Positions 45,101-55,241 of a DNA stretch of 64,000 nt are shown piece after piece. The first letter of the stretch is position 1; each line of letters starts with the position of its first letter. The notes beneath the pieces are model-generated. The model was not told where the DNA came from and did not search any database. It was given only the letters and a program-made list of their open reading frames with translations. The position numbers were made by a program, and so were the translations under genes. The DNA is from Haemonchus contortus (lineage: Eukaryota; Nematoda; Chromadorea; Rhabditida; Trichostrongylidae), in assembly GCA_000469685.2 (NCBI GenBank), contig LS997562.1:28071391-28135390 (forward strand). The letters are read 5' to 3'.

Positions 45101-48100
45101 GAATAGGCTTAATTTGTTCCCCGCCTTTCATTCGAGAAGGGTACAATGAATTAAATCGAAACAATGAGATGGGAATGCATTGCAAGTAGGTGAAAATTGA
45201 AGTGTTATTTTCATTCACTCTCGTTATCTCAAGATGCTTGGGTTACGCATAGCTAGGATCGTAAGACAGGTCACCATAAATCCTAATTGTTGTTCCAATG
45301 TGTTTTCGAAAAAAGTGAAATTATTCAAATAAGATTACAGCAAGTAAGCAATAAGTCTAACCCTGTGCACACACCTCAACTTGATCGCATGGTTGACAAA
45401 CGACGTAGGTGATATTTTCAGAGAATGCTCCTTCGGCAGCGCTTTTGATTGAGCTTTCCGATTCCAAGTGAAAACGCTGGAGAACGTCTTCATTCTCTTG
45501 GGATCCCATCGAAGCATGGGATACTTTGCCTTTTCTTTCCAACGTCGCCTAAATGCAAAAAGATATTCACCATATTATTGCCAAGCATGTCTGTTGTAGA
45601 GGTAGAGGTAGGGCCGTAAAAACTATCACACTAATGATCAATGTCGTATTACAGGGCAGCCTTCTATCCTCTCTGTGGACATACCACAAGTTCATATTCA
45701 AATCTTCTACATGAGAAGTGTTATCTTTGTGTGCCTGTTTGATAGTCGTTTTGTGCGCCAGTTCGCTAAAAGTAAACTTAACTGATAAGGAGGGCAGAAT
45801 GCCGCGCGGCACGGTGCGAAAGCAGTTATGAAGTAGGAGGCCATATTAATGCTGTTTATTTTGTTCTCCTCGATTGGGATCATAACTTCTCTTCTCTTCA
45901 CAGAATGGGCCTAGTTCTTTTCAATAACGGGCAATGAAACCTCCATGAAGGCAACAGATAGGGTGGGAGAATCCAACATTGGCTCAGTTGCCACCAAGCT
46001 ATTTTCTTTCTGACTTTGCTGACTATTTATTGTTTCATCGCTGATGCACAATTTTCTATCTTTAAATTCAAGCGGAATTTTGAAAGTCAATGTTTATGAA
46101 AGCTACGCGCTTAACACAACGTATTCCGCTCTCCATGAACCAAGGCAGCCTCCGCTCATGAAGAGCGGACTCGGTACTGAGGTGCATACGTTCAAGCATG
46201 GAATGGTTCTTCAAAGACCTACAACTTTGGTGTGCTGACGAACGTCGTTGCGCGCGTCCGTCGAAAGTAGGTCACCCCGCCCACTTCGCGCGCGGCGCAC
46301 TCCACTAAGGTTTTGAGACAGTCAGTCAGTTATCACAGTCCCACCTTGTGTGAGTGGAACGAATGATCTGCATTTCTCCGTGATATCTTCTCATTGGCTG
46401 ACTGCCGTGAACATAGCGCAAACTGTATGCCCCACTGACAACTGCGACGTCAGTCAAGTATCGCGGGCTGACCGGCCGCATGCGACGGCTGCGGCGTGAC
46501 CTAGTTTTCACGGACGCGCGCAATGAAGCGCACCCGTCTGATAAGGAGTTCATTGGACTTCTCCCCGTGTAGCCCCCCCCCCTTCCCGCTGAAGGACTAT
46601 GGCATACCGAGTTGTTGTAGGCCTTTGAGCACATCATTCTTGAACGTACTGCAGAAAGTGTACCGGTACAGTAAAGTGAAACAGATTATAAACTGGAGGG
46701 GTCGTAATTTTCAGAATGAGATCTTGAAATTGAACATTACACTTTCGCCTCCTTCTGTTCGCTTTTCAAAGCTCCCAGTAATCTTCGCCGTGGTTGCTGT
46801 TGTTGCTGTGGTTGTCGCTGCGGCGATTGCTGCTGTTGTCGTTGTTGTCTGCGACTTTAGGGTAGGATGAACGTGCGAGCCAGCACATGTTCTCAGCCTT
46901 TCAGCAGCGTTAATGAAACCAATGAAGTCCTCTGGAAAACCGTTTCTACTGTATCAACGTGACAACCAAAAATGATGATTATCTTCCCTCAAAAACTTCG
47001 AAAAAGTCAATGAAGTCAGCAATAGATGACAGACTACCATCGCTCAAATTTTTGACAGTTTTGAGATCAAACTCAGACGGATGAGCTGCACGAGCTGCCT
47101 CCCATGCCGAATGACAACGCACAGCAAGCGTTTCACCAATTCCTGCAATTTTTTTAAATCACTGAATTCACTGAATTACTGGAAATCAGTCGGGCCAAGC
47201 ACTTTGACGGTGCATTGCATGTTTACGACCGCTTGATCGCGACGAATTCATTCAGCCGACCATTTGATGCATTAGGATGAAATGATACTCTCTGAATTTG
47301 ACGCTCTCAGGCCGCTTTGGCTGCTTTCATGGTCCGCCGGCCGGCCGGAGGTGGTGCTAATCATGGGCGCGGCCGAGGACGGTAGCGCCCGTGCTCAGCA
47401 CCACCTTCGACCGGCGCGCTCTCTCGAAGGCCGGCGGGAGAACTATGAAAACAGCCTTTACGATTATCATTTTCAATTAAGGTTACTATCCAAACTTCTT
47501 CCTAATAGTTTGAGTTTCCCGTGGTTAAAGATGAGCGATCTACACTGTCGTTGGCAATACAAACCGATATTGACTGATCTTGATTTATCAACACCATTCG
47601 ATTCCAATGTGAAAGCATTCCTGCCCAACCTCCTCTTTTTCTGGAAGATCTATCGCCATGTGATTCAAAGGAATCAAATTAGGTCCATCCTACGACTAAA
47701 AGTAGGCAATGTATGGACGGCATGAACTGATCCGTATTGATTGGTTGATCTATATGAGAAAAAACAGCGGTCTTTCTACTTCGTATTACCTCCCTAACAG
47801 CGCCTACGAGTTTAGCGTAATAGAAGCCATTCACAAGGTACACTGCGCTGGGAACTCAAAACTAGTCACCATTAGCGACAACAAAAATTTTGAATTTCTG
47901 GATATTTTATTTAGCTTAATGGAGTCATCTCCTCCATTTGCATTTGAAATCCCATCCTACAATTCCTCCTTTCCCCATTTCGTTATCTGAACTCGAAAAG
48001 AGTCCCTTCAAATTATCGTGGGCTGTGCCCTTTACTGTTAAGCTCTCTAAAGTCAAAATCTCCCTTTTTTGCGAACTGTCCAAGGGTCAAATTTCCTCTC

Positions 48101-49873
48101 TGTGAAAGCCTTCACCCATACGCCTAGTCACTTTATTACCGAAGGCCTCAAGTTCCAAAGGCGTATCGACGAGACCATACTAAAGTATTAGGAGGTAGTG
48201 CGTTGTCTATTTATTTAGTATTTTCATTGCTCAGATATCGGCGTATGACTCAAGTATTAAAGTTAACTGTACTACCTTTCCCGAAATACTGTAGCGTTAG
48301 TGTAGAGAGAAATCCCTCTTGAATTGAGAAAGCGCAAAAGCGCTACACGAGATTACTGTTAATGATCAGGGCAGACTCAGAGCTGGCATTCGATGTATTT
48401 AGAGAGCAGGTGCGGTTTCAGCCATCGATTTACTTAAAGCAAATTTGTCCTTCAACGTGATACGCGATGGTTCGTATAAATCTGCCACACTTTTTGTCTT
48501 TTGCCCTGCACTTCTGCCGAGAGTGCAAGTTATGGTTTTTTTTTTTTACTAATTTTGCTTTTTATTCAAATACTTGATAAATAATATAAATACTACAGCA
48601 GCACGATATAGTGTGGCTCGCCGGCGGATCACGCGGTCGTCAGTGGGTTAATATGAAGCATAGTATCCGTCTGTCCGTAACAGAATTCTGTATTGCTTGA
48701 AGAATATGGGGGCAAGAGGGGGGGGGGGGGGGGGAGACTGGCAGCAACTTAAAGGCACGGTTCACGATAAAAAGGTTACTGAGTTCTTACTTTAGGAATA
48801 CTCACCGCCCCCGCGGGTGGTAGAGGGGATCCTCTCGCTCCCACAATCTCGGCGCTTAGGGCATAGTGGAAGCCCCGTTGTTGCCGTAGCTCGCGTTCCC
48901 GCCTCTCGATCGGTGTCACGTTAGACGAGTGTCGAGACAATACAAATTGCTATTATTCGTTTAAGGACCCACGCACAATCAGCTAATCGCCGAGTAATGA
49001 GGCGATGTTTTTCTCTCATTCTTTTTTCCTCTGTATTTCTTTTTGCTGTCGCGATCCCTTATTTAATTTCCTACTCCTAGAGGCTGGTAAAGGTGAGCTA
49101 CTTTTGCTGTTATTAGGGTTTTTATTTATGCTTATAAGTAAATGAATTTTTGCTTACCATTGTTTTTTATTCGCACCAGGACCCACACGCGCGCAGTGAA
49201 GCGCAGTGTTTAGCTCTTCCGGACGCCCCACTCTTCATTTTTCTGGTTTCATTCTCGTCCAGCCCCCTTTTTAATGGTTTTTCGAAGCCTTTTTTGACTT
49301 CGGAAACGCCCATGCACGCAGTTTCTTCACGTCAGTAGCACTAGATTCGATCTTGTCTTCCATTTCTCATCATAATCTGGATGACCCACAATTATCGTGA
49401 ACTGTGCCTTCAAACGTGAGGCACATTCGCAGTGTCGCAGTGCAAAATGTGTTGACGGTAGGCCCTATCTCCAACATAAATTCATGTAACTCATTACTCG
49501 ATTCGATCATGGGCCATACGCGAATCTTCGAGAGAAAAGATTCGAGCGGAAATCAAGCTGAAATTTCACATTTCTTGTTCAAAGTGTTCTTTGCTCTGAT
49601 ACACGCATGAGTCTCTAGCCCAACTGGTGACGAAACCGACGTGATAAGTTTGAGACATGGCAAACAGAAGAGAATTCGAAACACACCGTGAATGTGCCTG
49701 AGATCCGTAATCGTGGAAACTTCAAGCGGGTAGCTCTTCAGACTGCAGATTGCTTTGTACACCACCGACTTCTGATTCTTATCCTCGGTTCTCTTCCGCA
49801 GAACTTGTAAGAATCGCTCATAAAACGTCTTTTGAACATGTTCTGCTCGAACTTTGATCCTTCTTTCTGGCAT
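42199..49873 (-). CDS. mus-81: MUS81 crossover-junction endonuclease, partial
   Basis: XPF-family nuclease subunit that, with EME1, cuts branched DNA in the nucleus. Exons found (minus): 49873-49687, 47142-47038, 46931-46741, 45548-45375, 43252-43166, 43113-42985, 42303-42199; phases agree between listed exons. The N-terminal HhH module reads AEHVQKTFYERFLQVLRKR, SVVYKAICSLKSYPL, HIHGIGETLAVRC. A Thr/Ala linker (TTTTTAAIAAATTT) follows. Nuclease core: VILIADLREN, RPLSVGDYLWIARKVDG, and the signature ERKTWSD within NWVVERKTWSDLHQSI, then GRYEEQKQRLRRSPMKNCVY. A probable winged-helix exon near 45690-45850 appears frameshifted. C-terminal exons were not found. A GCTTTCAG acceptor lies 8 bases before the ATG. 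Introns carry RTE, F4, F1 and F2 insertions. Confidence 0.9.
43968..44960 (+). mobile_element. RTE-type retroelement remnant inside a mus-81 intron
   Basis: Plus strand, antisense to mus-81. Endonuclease part: TIHRKPQIQRRFFCSEFDCH, DHVVIDQK-like and GDRSPTSSTAN-like segments, matching the DH-x-hh-x-N-x-x-FCL...GSDHR end of the endonuclease domain. After a large deletion, RT C-terminal strings follow (SNIYLRSPVQFFCASYLALC). Many stops and frameshifts. It lies between mus-81 exons at 45375 and 43252 and explains most of that 2.1-kb intron. Confidence 0.65.
45690..45850 (-). pseudogene. Candidate mus-81 winged-helix exon with a frameshift
   Basis: Minus strand. One frame gives NMASYFITAFAPCRAAFC; the next frame continues PSLSVKFTFSELAHKTTIKQ and HVEDLNMNLW. 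Joined across one base they have the layout of the MUS81 winged-helix segment, which is otherwise missing between the linker exon and 45548. The joining is inference; the frames could be chance. Confidence 0.35.
46250..46521. repeat. F4 inverted-repeat element, intact copy
   Basis: Ends GCGCGCGTCCGTCGAAAGTA and its near complement (GTTTTCACGGACGCGCGC), 272 bp in total. Interior boxes TTCGCGCGCGGCGCA and CCGCATGCGACGGCTGCGG are shared with the split copy at 2456-11227. Short TIRs of about 26 bp, no coding capacity. It lies in the mus-81 intron between exons at 46741 and 45548. Confidence 0.7.
47319..47456. mobile_element. F1 foldback element, copy F
   Basis: A 138-bp hairpin with ends GGCTGCTTTCATGGTCCGCC and AACTATGAAAACAGCC, flanked by TTT on both sides (47316-47318, 47457-47459). 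The arms share GGTGGTGCT and GGGCGC boxes but are less well matched than in copy E (for example a CGAAGG...GAGAGCGCGCCGG insertion on the right). It lies in the intron between mus-81 exons 1 and 2. Confidence 0.8.
47460..48749. other. Gene-free stretch within the first mus-81 intron
   Basis: AT-rich, with open frames at 47282-47990 that show no family features. A run of 16 or more G residues lies at about 48719-48734, just before an F2 copy. Confidence 0.45.
48750..49414 (+). repeat. F2 repeat, intact long-form copy
   Basis: About 665 bp with ends AAAGGCACGGTTCACGATAA and AATTATCGTGAACTGTGCCTT-like. It matches both halves of the split copy at 14076-17471 and provides the empty-site reference for the F5 insertion. 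It lies in the first mus-81 intron. Confidence 0.75.
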
Positions 49874-49880
49874 CTTCCCC

Positions 49881-49891
49881 TCTGAAAGCAA
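49881..49891 (-). promoter_or_regulatory. Candidate spliced-leader acceptor of mus-81
   Basis: TTTTGCTTTCAG on the minus strand ends about 8 bases (AGGGGAAG) before the mus-81 ATG. Fits trans-splicing; a cis 5' UTR intron is the alternative. An open frame continues upstream to about 50110 but without family similarity, supporting the downstream ATG. Confidence 0.5.
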
Positions 49892-50360
49892 AAAGGACCG
49901 CATTACTGGGAAAGGCAAACAATTGTGCTGACCATTGAAAATAGCCGAAAGTTTGATAAATTTACGGGAGAGGAACAAAAGTAGTGGCACATTGGTGCCT
50001 ATTGGTAAGGGGTTGTTCAGAACAAAATTAGACTGAAACAACTTCATTCGTAATTCAATCATTCGATAACTGAGTTGCAACCCAGAATATTGAAAAACGT
50101 TCTCACACAATTCAAGGCCAGTAACAAGTGGGAATAATTTATACTCCTATAAATGCTTCTCAAACAATGATTGAACGCGGTTTGGGTGAACTTGAACTAC
50201 TCACAAGGCCAAGTAGGAACGAAAATACCTTACAAAAGCCGGTTTTTTACAATGACCCTTCGAACTAAATGCGAAGGAGACAAACTCTAACATAAAATAT
50301 CACTTCACGGCAAACCTTAAATGGAAACAAAAACTCCAAGCCGACACGCACACGACATAT

Positions 50361-51540
50361 ACAGGGTGGCCCAATTGTCGCATGGGAGAAACCAATAACC
50401 TTCTTCAATACTTGACCAAATACAATCAGACTCGGCACATAGTTTATTACGACGGGTGCGAATTAAAATTGAGAGTGGTCACTCGATTTGGCCTCCACTA
50501 GCCTTCACGACAGCCTCCAAACCCTTAGAGTACGAGTCGATGACGACGCTGGTACTTGACGTCAATATCATCTCATGCCTTCTTCAAAGCCGACTTGAGC
50601 GAGTCGATTTTTCTAAGGTGAGTGGAGCAGGCCTTCCGCTCGAGTACCCACCACACCGAGTAACATCGGGTTGGGGTCGGGAGAGATGGACGGTCATACA
50701 ATGGCAGGGATGAAAGCCGGAGATAACAGCTCGCCGCGCACAAAGTCTGGGCCATCCACGACTAGTGCGCGGTCTTGTTGGAAGAAGCAGTGGTGGTTTT
50801 TGAAGTATGCCGGGCTCCAAGACAGTAGCTCCTTCTCCAAGATGTGCCGATGTATCGTTCCGCGTCGATCTTCACGCTGCGATCAACGGAGACAAGTAGA
50901 GTTTTCCCGCTGGCAATGCACTCTCCGGCCCATACCATCACGCTGTCAGGTGGGAGGTCCGAGAGACGACTCTCCCTGGAATCGGCCTGCTGAGGAATGA
51001 GGCGAGCACCCGCTTCACTTTGGCATTCGCCGCCGCCTCCACGGTAGACATCTTCTCGTCAGAGAAGACGATCACCAGGTGCTCTCCGGCAACGGTCCTC
51101 GCAAGCATGACCCAGCATCATCTTCTCCCGGAATTATGTACTCCGTAAGGCCACAGCATATTCTGATCTTGTAAGGATAGAGCCCAAGGTGGTACCAACC
51201 TTCCGATGGATTGTCGCGAGATCTTGAGCTACTTTGCCATTTTTCGCACGCTGAGACGACGCGCTTCTTGACGGCTCTTCGATTCGCATAAGTCGCTGCT
51301 GTGAGTGGTCTTTCAAATCGAGGACGGTCGGCAGTCACACCAGTTCCATAGTGCCTCTTGAAAGTCCTGGTTTGACGGCAGACGGAAAGCTTCTTCGCGA
51401 TGAGGGATGAGGTGTCGACAACGTCGTGTAAGGGCGTAAAGGCGTGATGCGCGCATACTATCTTGAAGTAACTAGTCGGATTTCTATGAAGTTCAGCCAT
51501 CACTTCTCAATAATAACACAACAGATTTACAATATATCGA
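50361..51540 (-). pseudogene. Degenerate Tc1/mariner-type transposase
   Basis: Minus strand. The N-terminal helix-turn-helix part (51503-51072) has KKLSVCRQTRTFKRHYGTG, VTADRPRFERPLT, YANRRAVKKRV and LYPYKIRI, the usual paired DNA-binding domain with a GRPR-like hinge decayed to FERP. Further on, shifted frames give the catalytic-domain strings (FFQQDRALV-like, ISPDPNP for the SPDLNP box, then LKSALKKA). The left end near 50361 reads ACAGGGTGGCCCAATTGTCG, a plausible inverted terminus; no matching right end was found. At least three frame changes make it inactive. Confidence 0.75.
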
Positions 51541-52462
51541 GTTCAATGTGTAAAATTGCTCAGTTTTTGGACAAAACCATCGATCAGTGAAAGACATCAT
51601 TTATGTGAGCTGATGACTCTCCGCGAGTATTGCGTACGAATCGCGCCCGCTTTTTGAGTGTTGTGGTGTGGGCCACATTGCGTACATTTTGGTTAGGAAG
51701 CTGGGGATTTGGAGGCTTAGACTTTTACTTGTGAGGAATACGGAGAAGGCTTTTTGAGGAAAATGGAAGATACGGATCTTCCACAGTCGAGGTACGAAAG
51801 ATTAAACAAACTATAATATCAAATGCTAGGGAAACCACTATTCCACATATGATAGAAATGAGTCCGTGAACATAGCACGCAACACTGCTGTGTTTGACGG
51901 ACACGAACTACCTTTGCCATTTTGCAAAGCCAAAGTGAGTAAATGGGCTAACAGAACTAGGAGTGATATTTCAAGTTAAAAATTAATGCTAATGAAGCCA
52001 GCCTTAATAAGTATTCGAGGAAATGGATCTGGGAAATATTGTTGGTATCGAGGAAATTCTCTCAGCATTAAAAGCGTCTTTTTGTTCGGAACCTCACAAC
52101 GGTGCACATGTGGAACACCTGTGAGATTTCCCTAAGTAGTATTAGGGAAAGAGATGGGGAACTGTAGGCGAGACAGCCAGACCACTTTACGTAAAGATTG
52201 AAGAACTTGCACGAGAAACGCCAGGTTGAAACCAACGATTGTCTTAGATTGCCATAGGGTACATTCCCATATGGAGACGATAATGGGATCGTGGTCGAGA
52301 TCTTCGCGCATTGAACACAAACAAATAGCACAAAAAATTAACCGAAAGGGGAATACGTGTCAAATATGCGCGACATCACCTGTATAAGGGAACTCCTTGT
52401 GTAAGTGATGCTGTGAAAGCGTGACGATAGTTAGGCGACTTTTCATGATTCATTTATTTCAG

Positions 52463-53110
52463 GGCGGAGCGAGGACGATGGAAGCTGTGGAGGAGTCAGC
52501 CAGCCGTCGGACCGAAGGACAGTCGCCTTTCTCTGCACATTTCTCTTGCATCTTGGGGCGCTGCCCTAGTCACGAAGATCTGTTTGTCAACCTATTGCTT
52601 CCTCTGCTTGCCTTTGTATATGTTCTCCTGTTGTGTTATGTTTCTATCCTTTTATTCATGTTCCGATTTATTATGATGTGTTATTATCATTCATTTGATG
52701 CTGCTCATATCCGTGCCTTATAAAGTCCATCTGCTCTGATTATTATTTCCATAATAAAACTTAGTCAATTATTAGTCTAAGATGTACAAGCACGAGCCGC
52801 TGCGCGTGCCAGCTTACTCTTGTATAGAAGCGTTAAACTCTTAGCATACGATTTCACCATTGTTTACAAGGACCAATAGCAGAAATCGTCGAATTGCATC
52901 ATGTCTCCATCCTCGAGCGGGTTCGACGGCAGGACTACGGGCAGTGGCAGCCGGATACGACGACGACATACAGACACGCTGCCAGATAGGCCAGAGCTTG
53001 CGTCTAGTATAGCCGACGCGCACGCGCCAATACGCTGTTCGCGCCAGGACCCCCCGCACGACCAGGCGGAGCTCTTTAAGAAGTCGGGCGGAAGCAATGA
53101 CAGACTCCTA
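52463..53110 (+). other. Possible retroelement fragment
   Basis: Plus-strand frame 52421-52723 runs from GGARTMEAVEESASRRTEGQ into a hydrophobic tail, followed by AATAAAAC at 52753. A second frame (52901-53224) starts MSPSSSGFDGRTTGSGSRIR and is Arg/Ser-rich. The layout (end of one ORF, polyadenylation-like signal, start of a basic ORF) could be an LTR junction, but I found no direct repeat to prove it. Confidence 0.3.
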
Positions 53111-53204
53111 AGCTTCTCTATCAGTTACTATCGTTTCCTGTCACCGTGTACTACGATCCCGTCACATCCTACACCACTTAATGAAATGCCGAGGTTTCAC
53201 TGTT

Positions 53205-53475
53205 ACCAAATCCGAACTCTTTAGGTCCACGGAAACAAGTTACGAATTTCCGTTCAAACATCATTCTGAGGAAACACCGCCCCTTTGATTGGAGTCTAGT
53301 TGTGCCAACTGCCATAGATCTTCCCATCCTGTAGCTTGTACTCCTACCAATTTTTAACACTTCAGGTCCACGCAAACAGAAGTTATGAATTTCCGGTCAA
53401 ACACACACATACATGAAAATAAACAAACACACCGACAAACCAACAGACACACCTAGCGAATTATATAAAGTCTAT
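53205..53475 (-). repeat. F3 minisatellite family, copy C
   Basis: About two units (TTTAGGTCCACGGAAACAAG and TTCAGGTCCACGCAAACAGA) with ACACCGCCCCTTTGATTGGAG, ending with AAACAAACACACCGACAAAC, CAACAGACACACCTAGCGAA and TTATATAA. The ending is nearly the same as copy D. Confidence 0.65.
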
Positions 53476-53634
53476 TTTTTTCAGGCCCTGCGAACGCATG
53501 TCCTATCTATTCTTCAAAGTGGATTCCAAGTTAGGGGCCATAGTGAGCCAGGAATCTCACACTGAAGTGTAGTGAATCAGAGCGACGTCGAACTTGTTTT
53601 GATACTGAAAAGTGTGCCGGAGCTTGTAGAGATC

Positions 53635-53710
53635 AGCTGCTTTCATAGTCCGCCGGCACGCCGGCACGCAGGCTCGCCGGCCGGCCGGCCGGCGGACTAT
53701 GAAAGCAGCC
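53635..53710. mobile_element. F1 foldback element, copy G (minimal hairpin)
   Basis: Only 76 bp. CTGCTTTCATAGTCCGCCGG is perfectly mirrored at the right end, with CGGCACGC and GGCCGGCC repeats between. It shows how little beyond the ends is needed for family membership. Flanks do not give a clean 3-bp duplication here. Confidence 0.8.
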
Positions 53711-55241
53711 CATCCAAGCGGCGCACTCGTGCGCTATGAAACGATTCCACGATCAATACCTGCCCAACCCAGTAAAACCTCCCATCCGCGTAGGCCGCCT
53801 ACGCATTCATAGCGAAATAAAAACCTCGAATTGTGCCGAGTGCGGGAGCACAAAGCAGGACGGGATCAATTAAAGCCAAATCTCTACTGAAAAATTAGAA
53901 CTAGCCTGCACTTCTAAAATCTTCACCATGTCCTTGAACGAGGACCACAGTCAGCCATAAAAGAAAAGCGTTATGTCGAGGGTTTTAGTAATTTCATTTT
54001 GAAATGATGGTAACATTGAAGTAACGCGACATTTCAGAAGAGGAACGCAACAACATAGAAAACATAAAAACAGCCAAATACTACATTTCCATTTGGTAAA
54101 GCCCTTGCGGGCGCTTTCAGTAATACCAGGTCGCAACCGAATACGTAGCACACATTCTTTGAAGACCTGTTTACTTGCAATTTGAACTACACATGAGAAG
54201 ACGGAAATAAAAGTGGATAATACAGATAGAATGTGATCGGCCACGCAGCGATCGTCATCGATGACTAGGGTGAACCAAATAACAAAAGGAAGCAAATACG
54301 ATTCAAAATAAAGTAAGAAGACCTAATCGCTAGTCATACTTTCTTGGAACTAGTGGAGCTGTTTCTCAGCAATCTTTACAAGAATTTGGAACAATCTATG
54401 AAAACCATAGTTATTTAATGCGCCTGCACATAAAACATTTACAGCATATGAAAGATGAATCTCGACGTCGAGATCGAGAAAGAGCGAACTCTCAACAATG
54501 ATATCTGATCTGAAGGAATATAGAGATGGCTAGTCTGGGAAGAACAATATCCCTACACAAAATTCAACGATATGTTCATGAACAATGATCATAAGAGCTG
54601 GAATGAGGAATATACTGATACCTACGTCGGTCATACACTTCACTTAGAATGAGCTCCGACACACCAAAGCGGGGTCTAAAAGACAGGGAGCTTAACAATA
54701 ATAATCATTCGTTACGCTTTCATGAATATTCCTGGGATAACCTACTGGCAACTCAAAAACTTTCCCAAGCCTTCACAACTCGGGTGCCTTCGATAAGATT
54801 CCTTATTTGAGTGACGATTTCTACAAGGACTTGAGTAAGAAAATATTTGTGGACAAAGTCCACGCTTCGAAGGATCAGCATAGCCTGGCATTCACGAACT
54901 CAACGTGAGGTACCGCTAACTACAAGCAAAAGCGGAATTCCTAAATCATTATAAACCATCTCTCCAACTGGAAGCACCTATAAAACACACTAAGACTAAT
55001 GCATCTCGACAAAAACATTCTAAAAAAAAGAAGGGCGGCTGTATATGCCTTCTCTTCGAAATTAATCACCGATAACGTTCAAATATTAGCAGCAATATTC
55101 AACCTACAAATCAGCATGAGAAACGCGATGAAAGATTGCATTGTTATATGACCAGTATCTCAGGAGAATTGGGAAATTAACACCTAGACTGTTTCAGCCG
55201 TGGCAGTGCAACACTCGACGAACTGATCAGAAATTTATCAC
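53711..55241. other. Gene-free stretch beyond the 3' end of met-1
   Basis: No exon chain recognised. A 114-residue minus-strand frame (54295-53951) contains hydrophobic stretches (for example FLCFLCCCVPLL) but has no family resemblance and no splice support. Confidence 0.45.

Noticed and set aside
49553..50110. The 185-residue minus-strand frame as the full first exon of mus-81
   Set aside because: Similarity begins at the internal ATG 49873, just after a spliced-leader-type acceptor; the part above it has no family resemblance and the part beyond 49687 is past a good donor.
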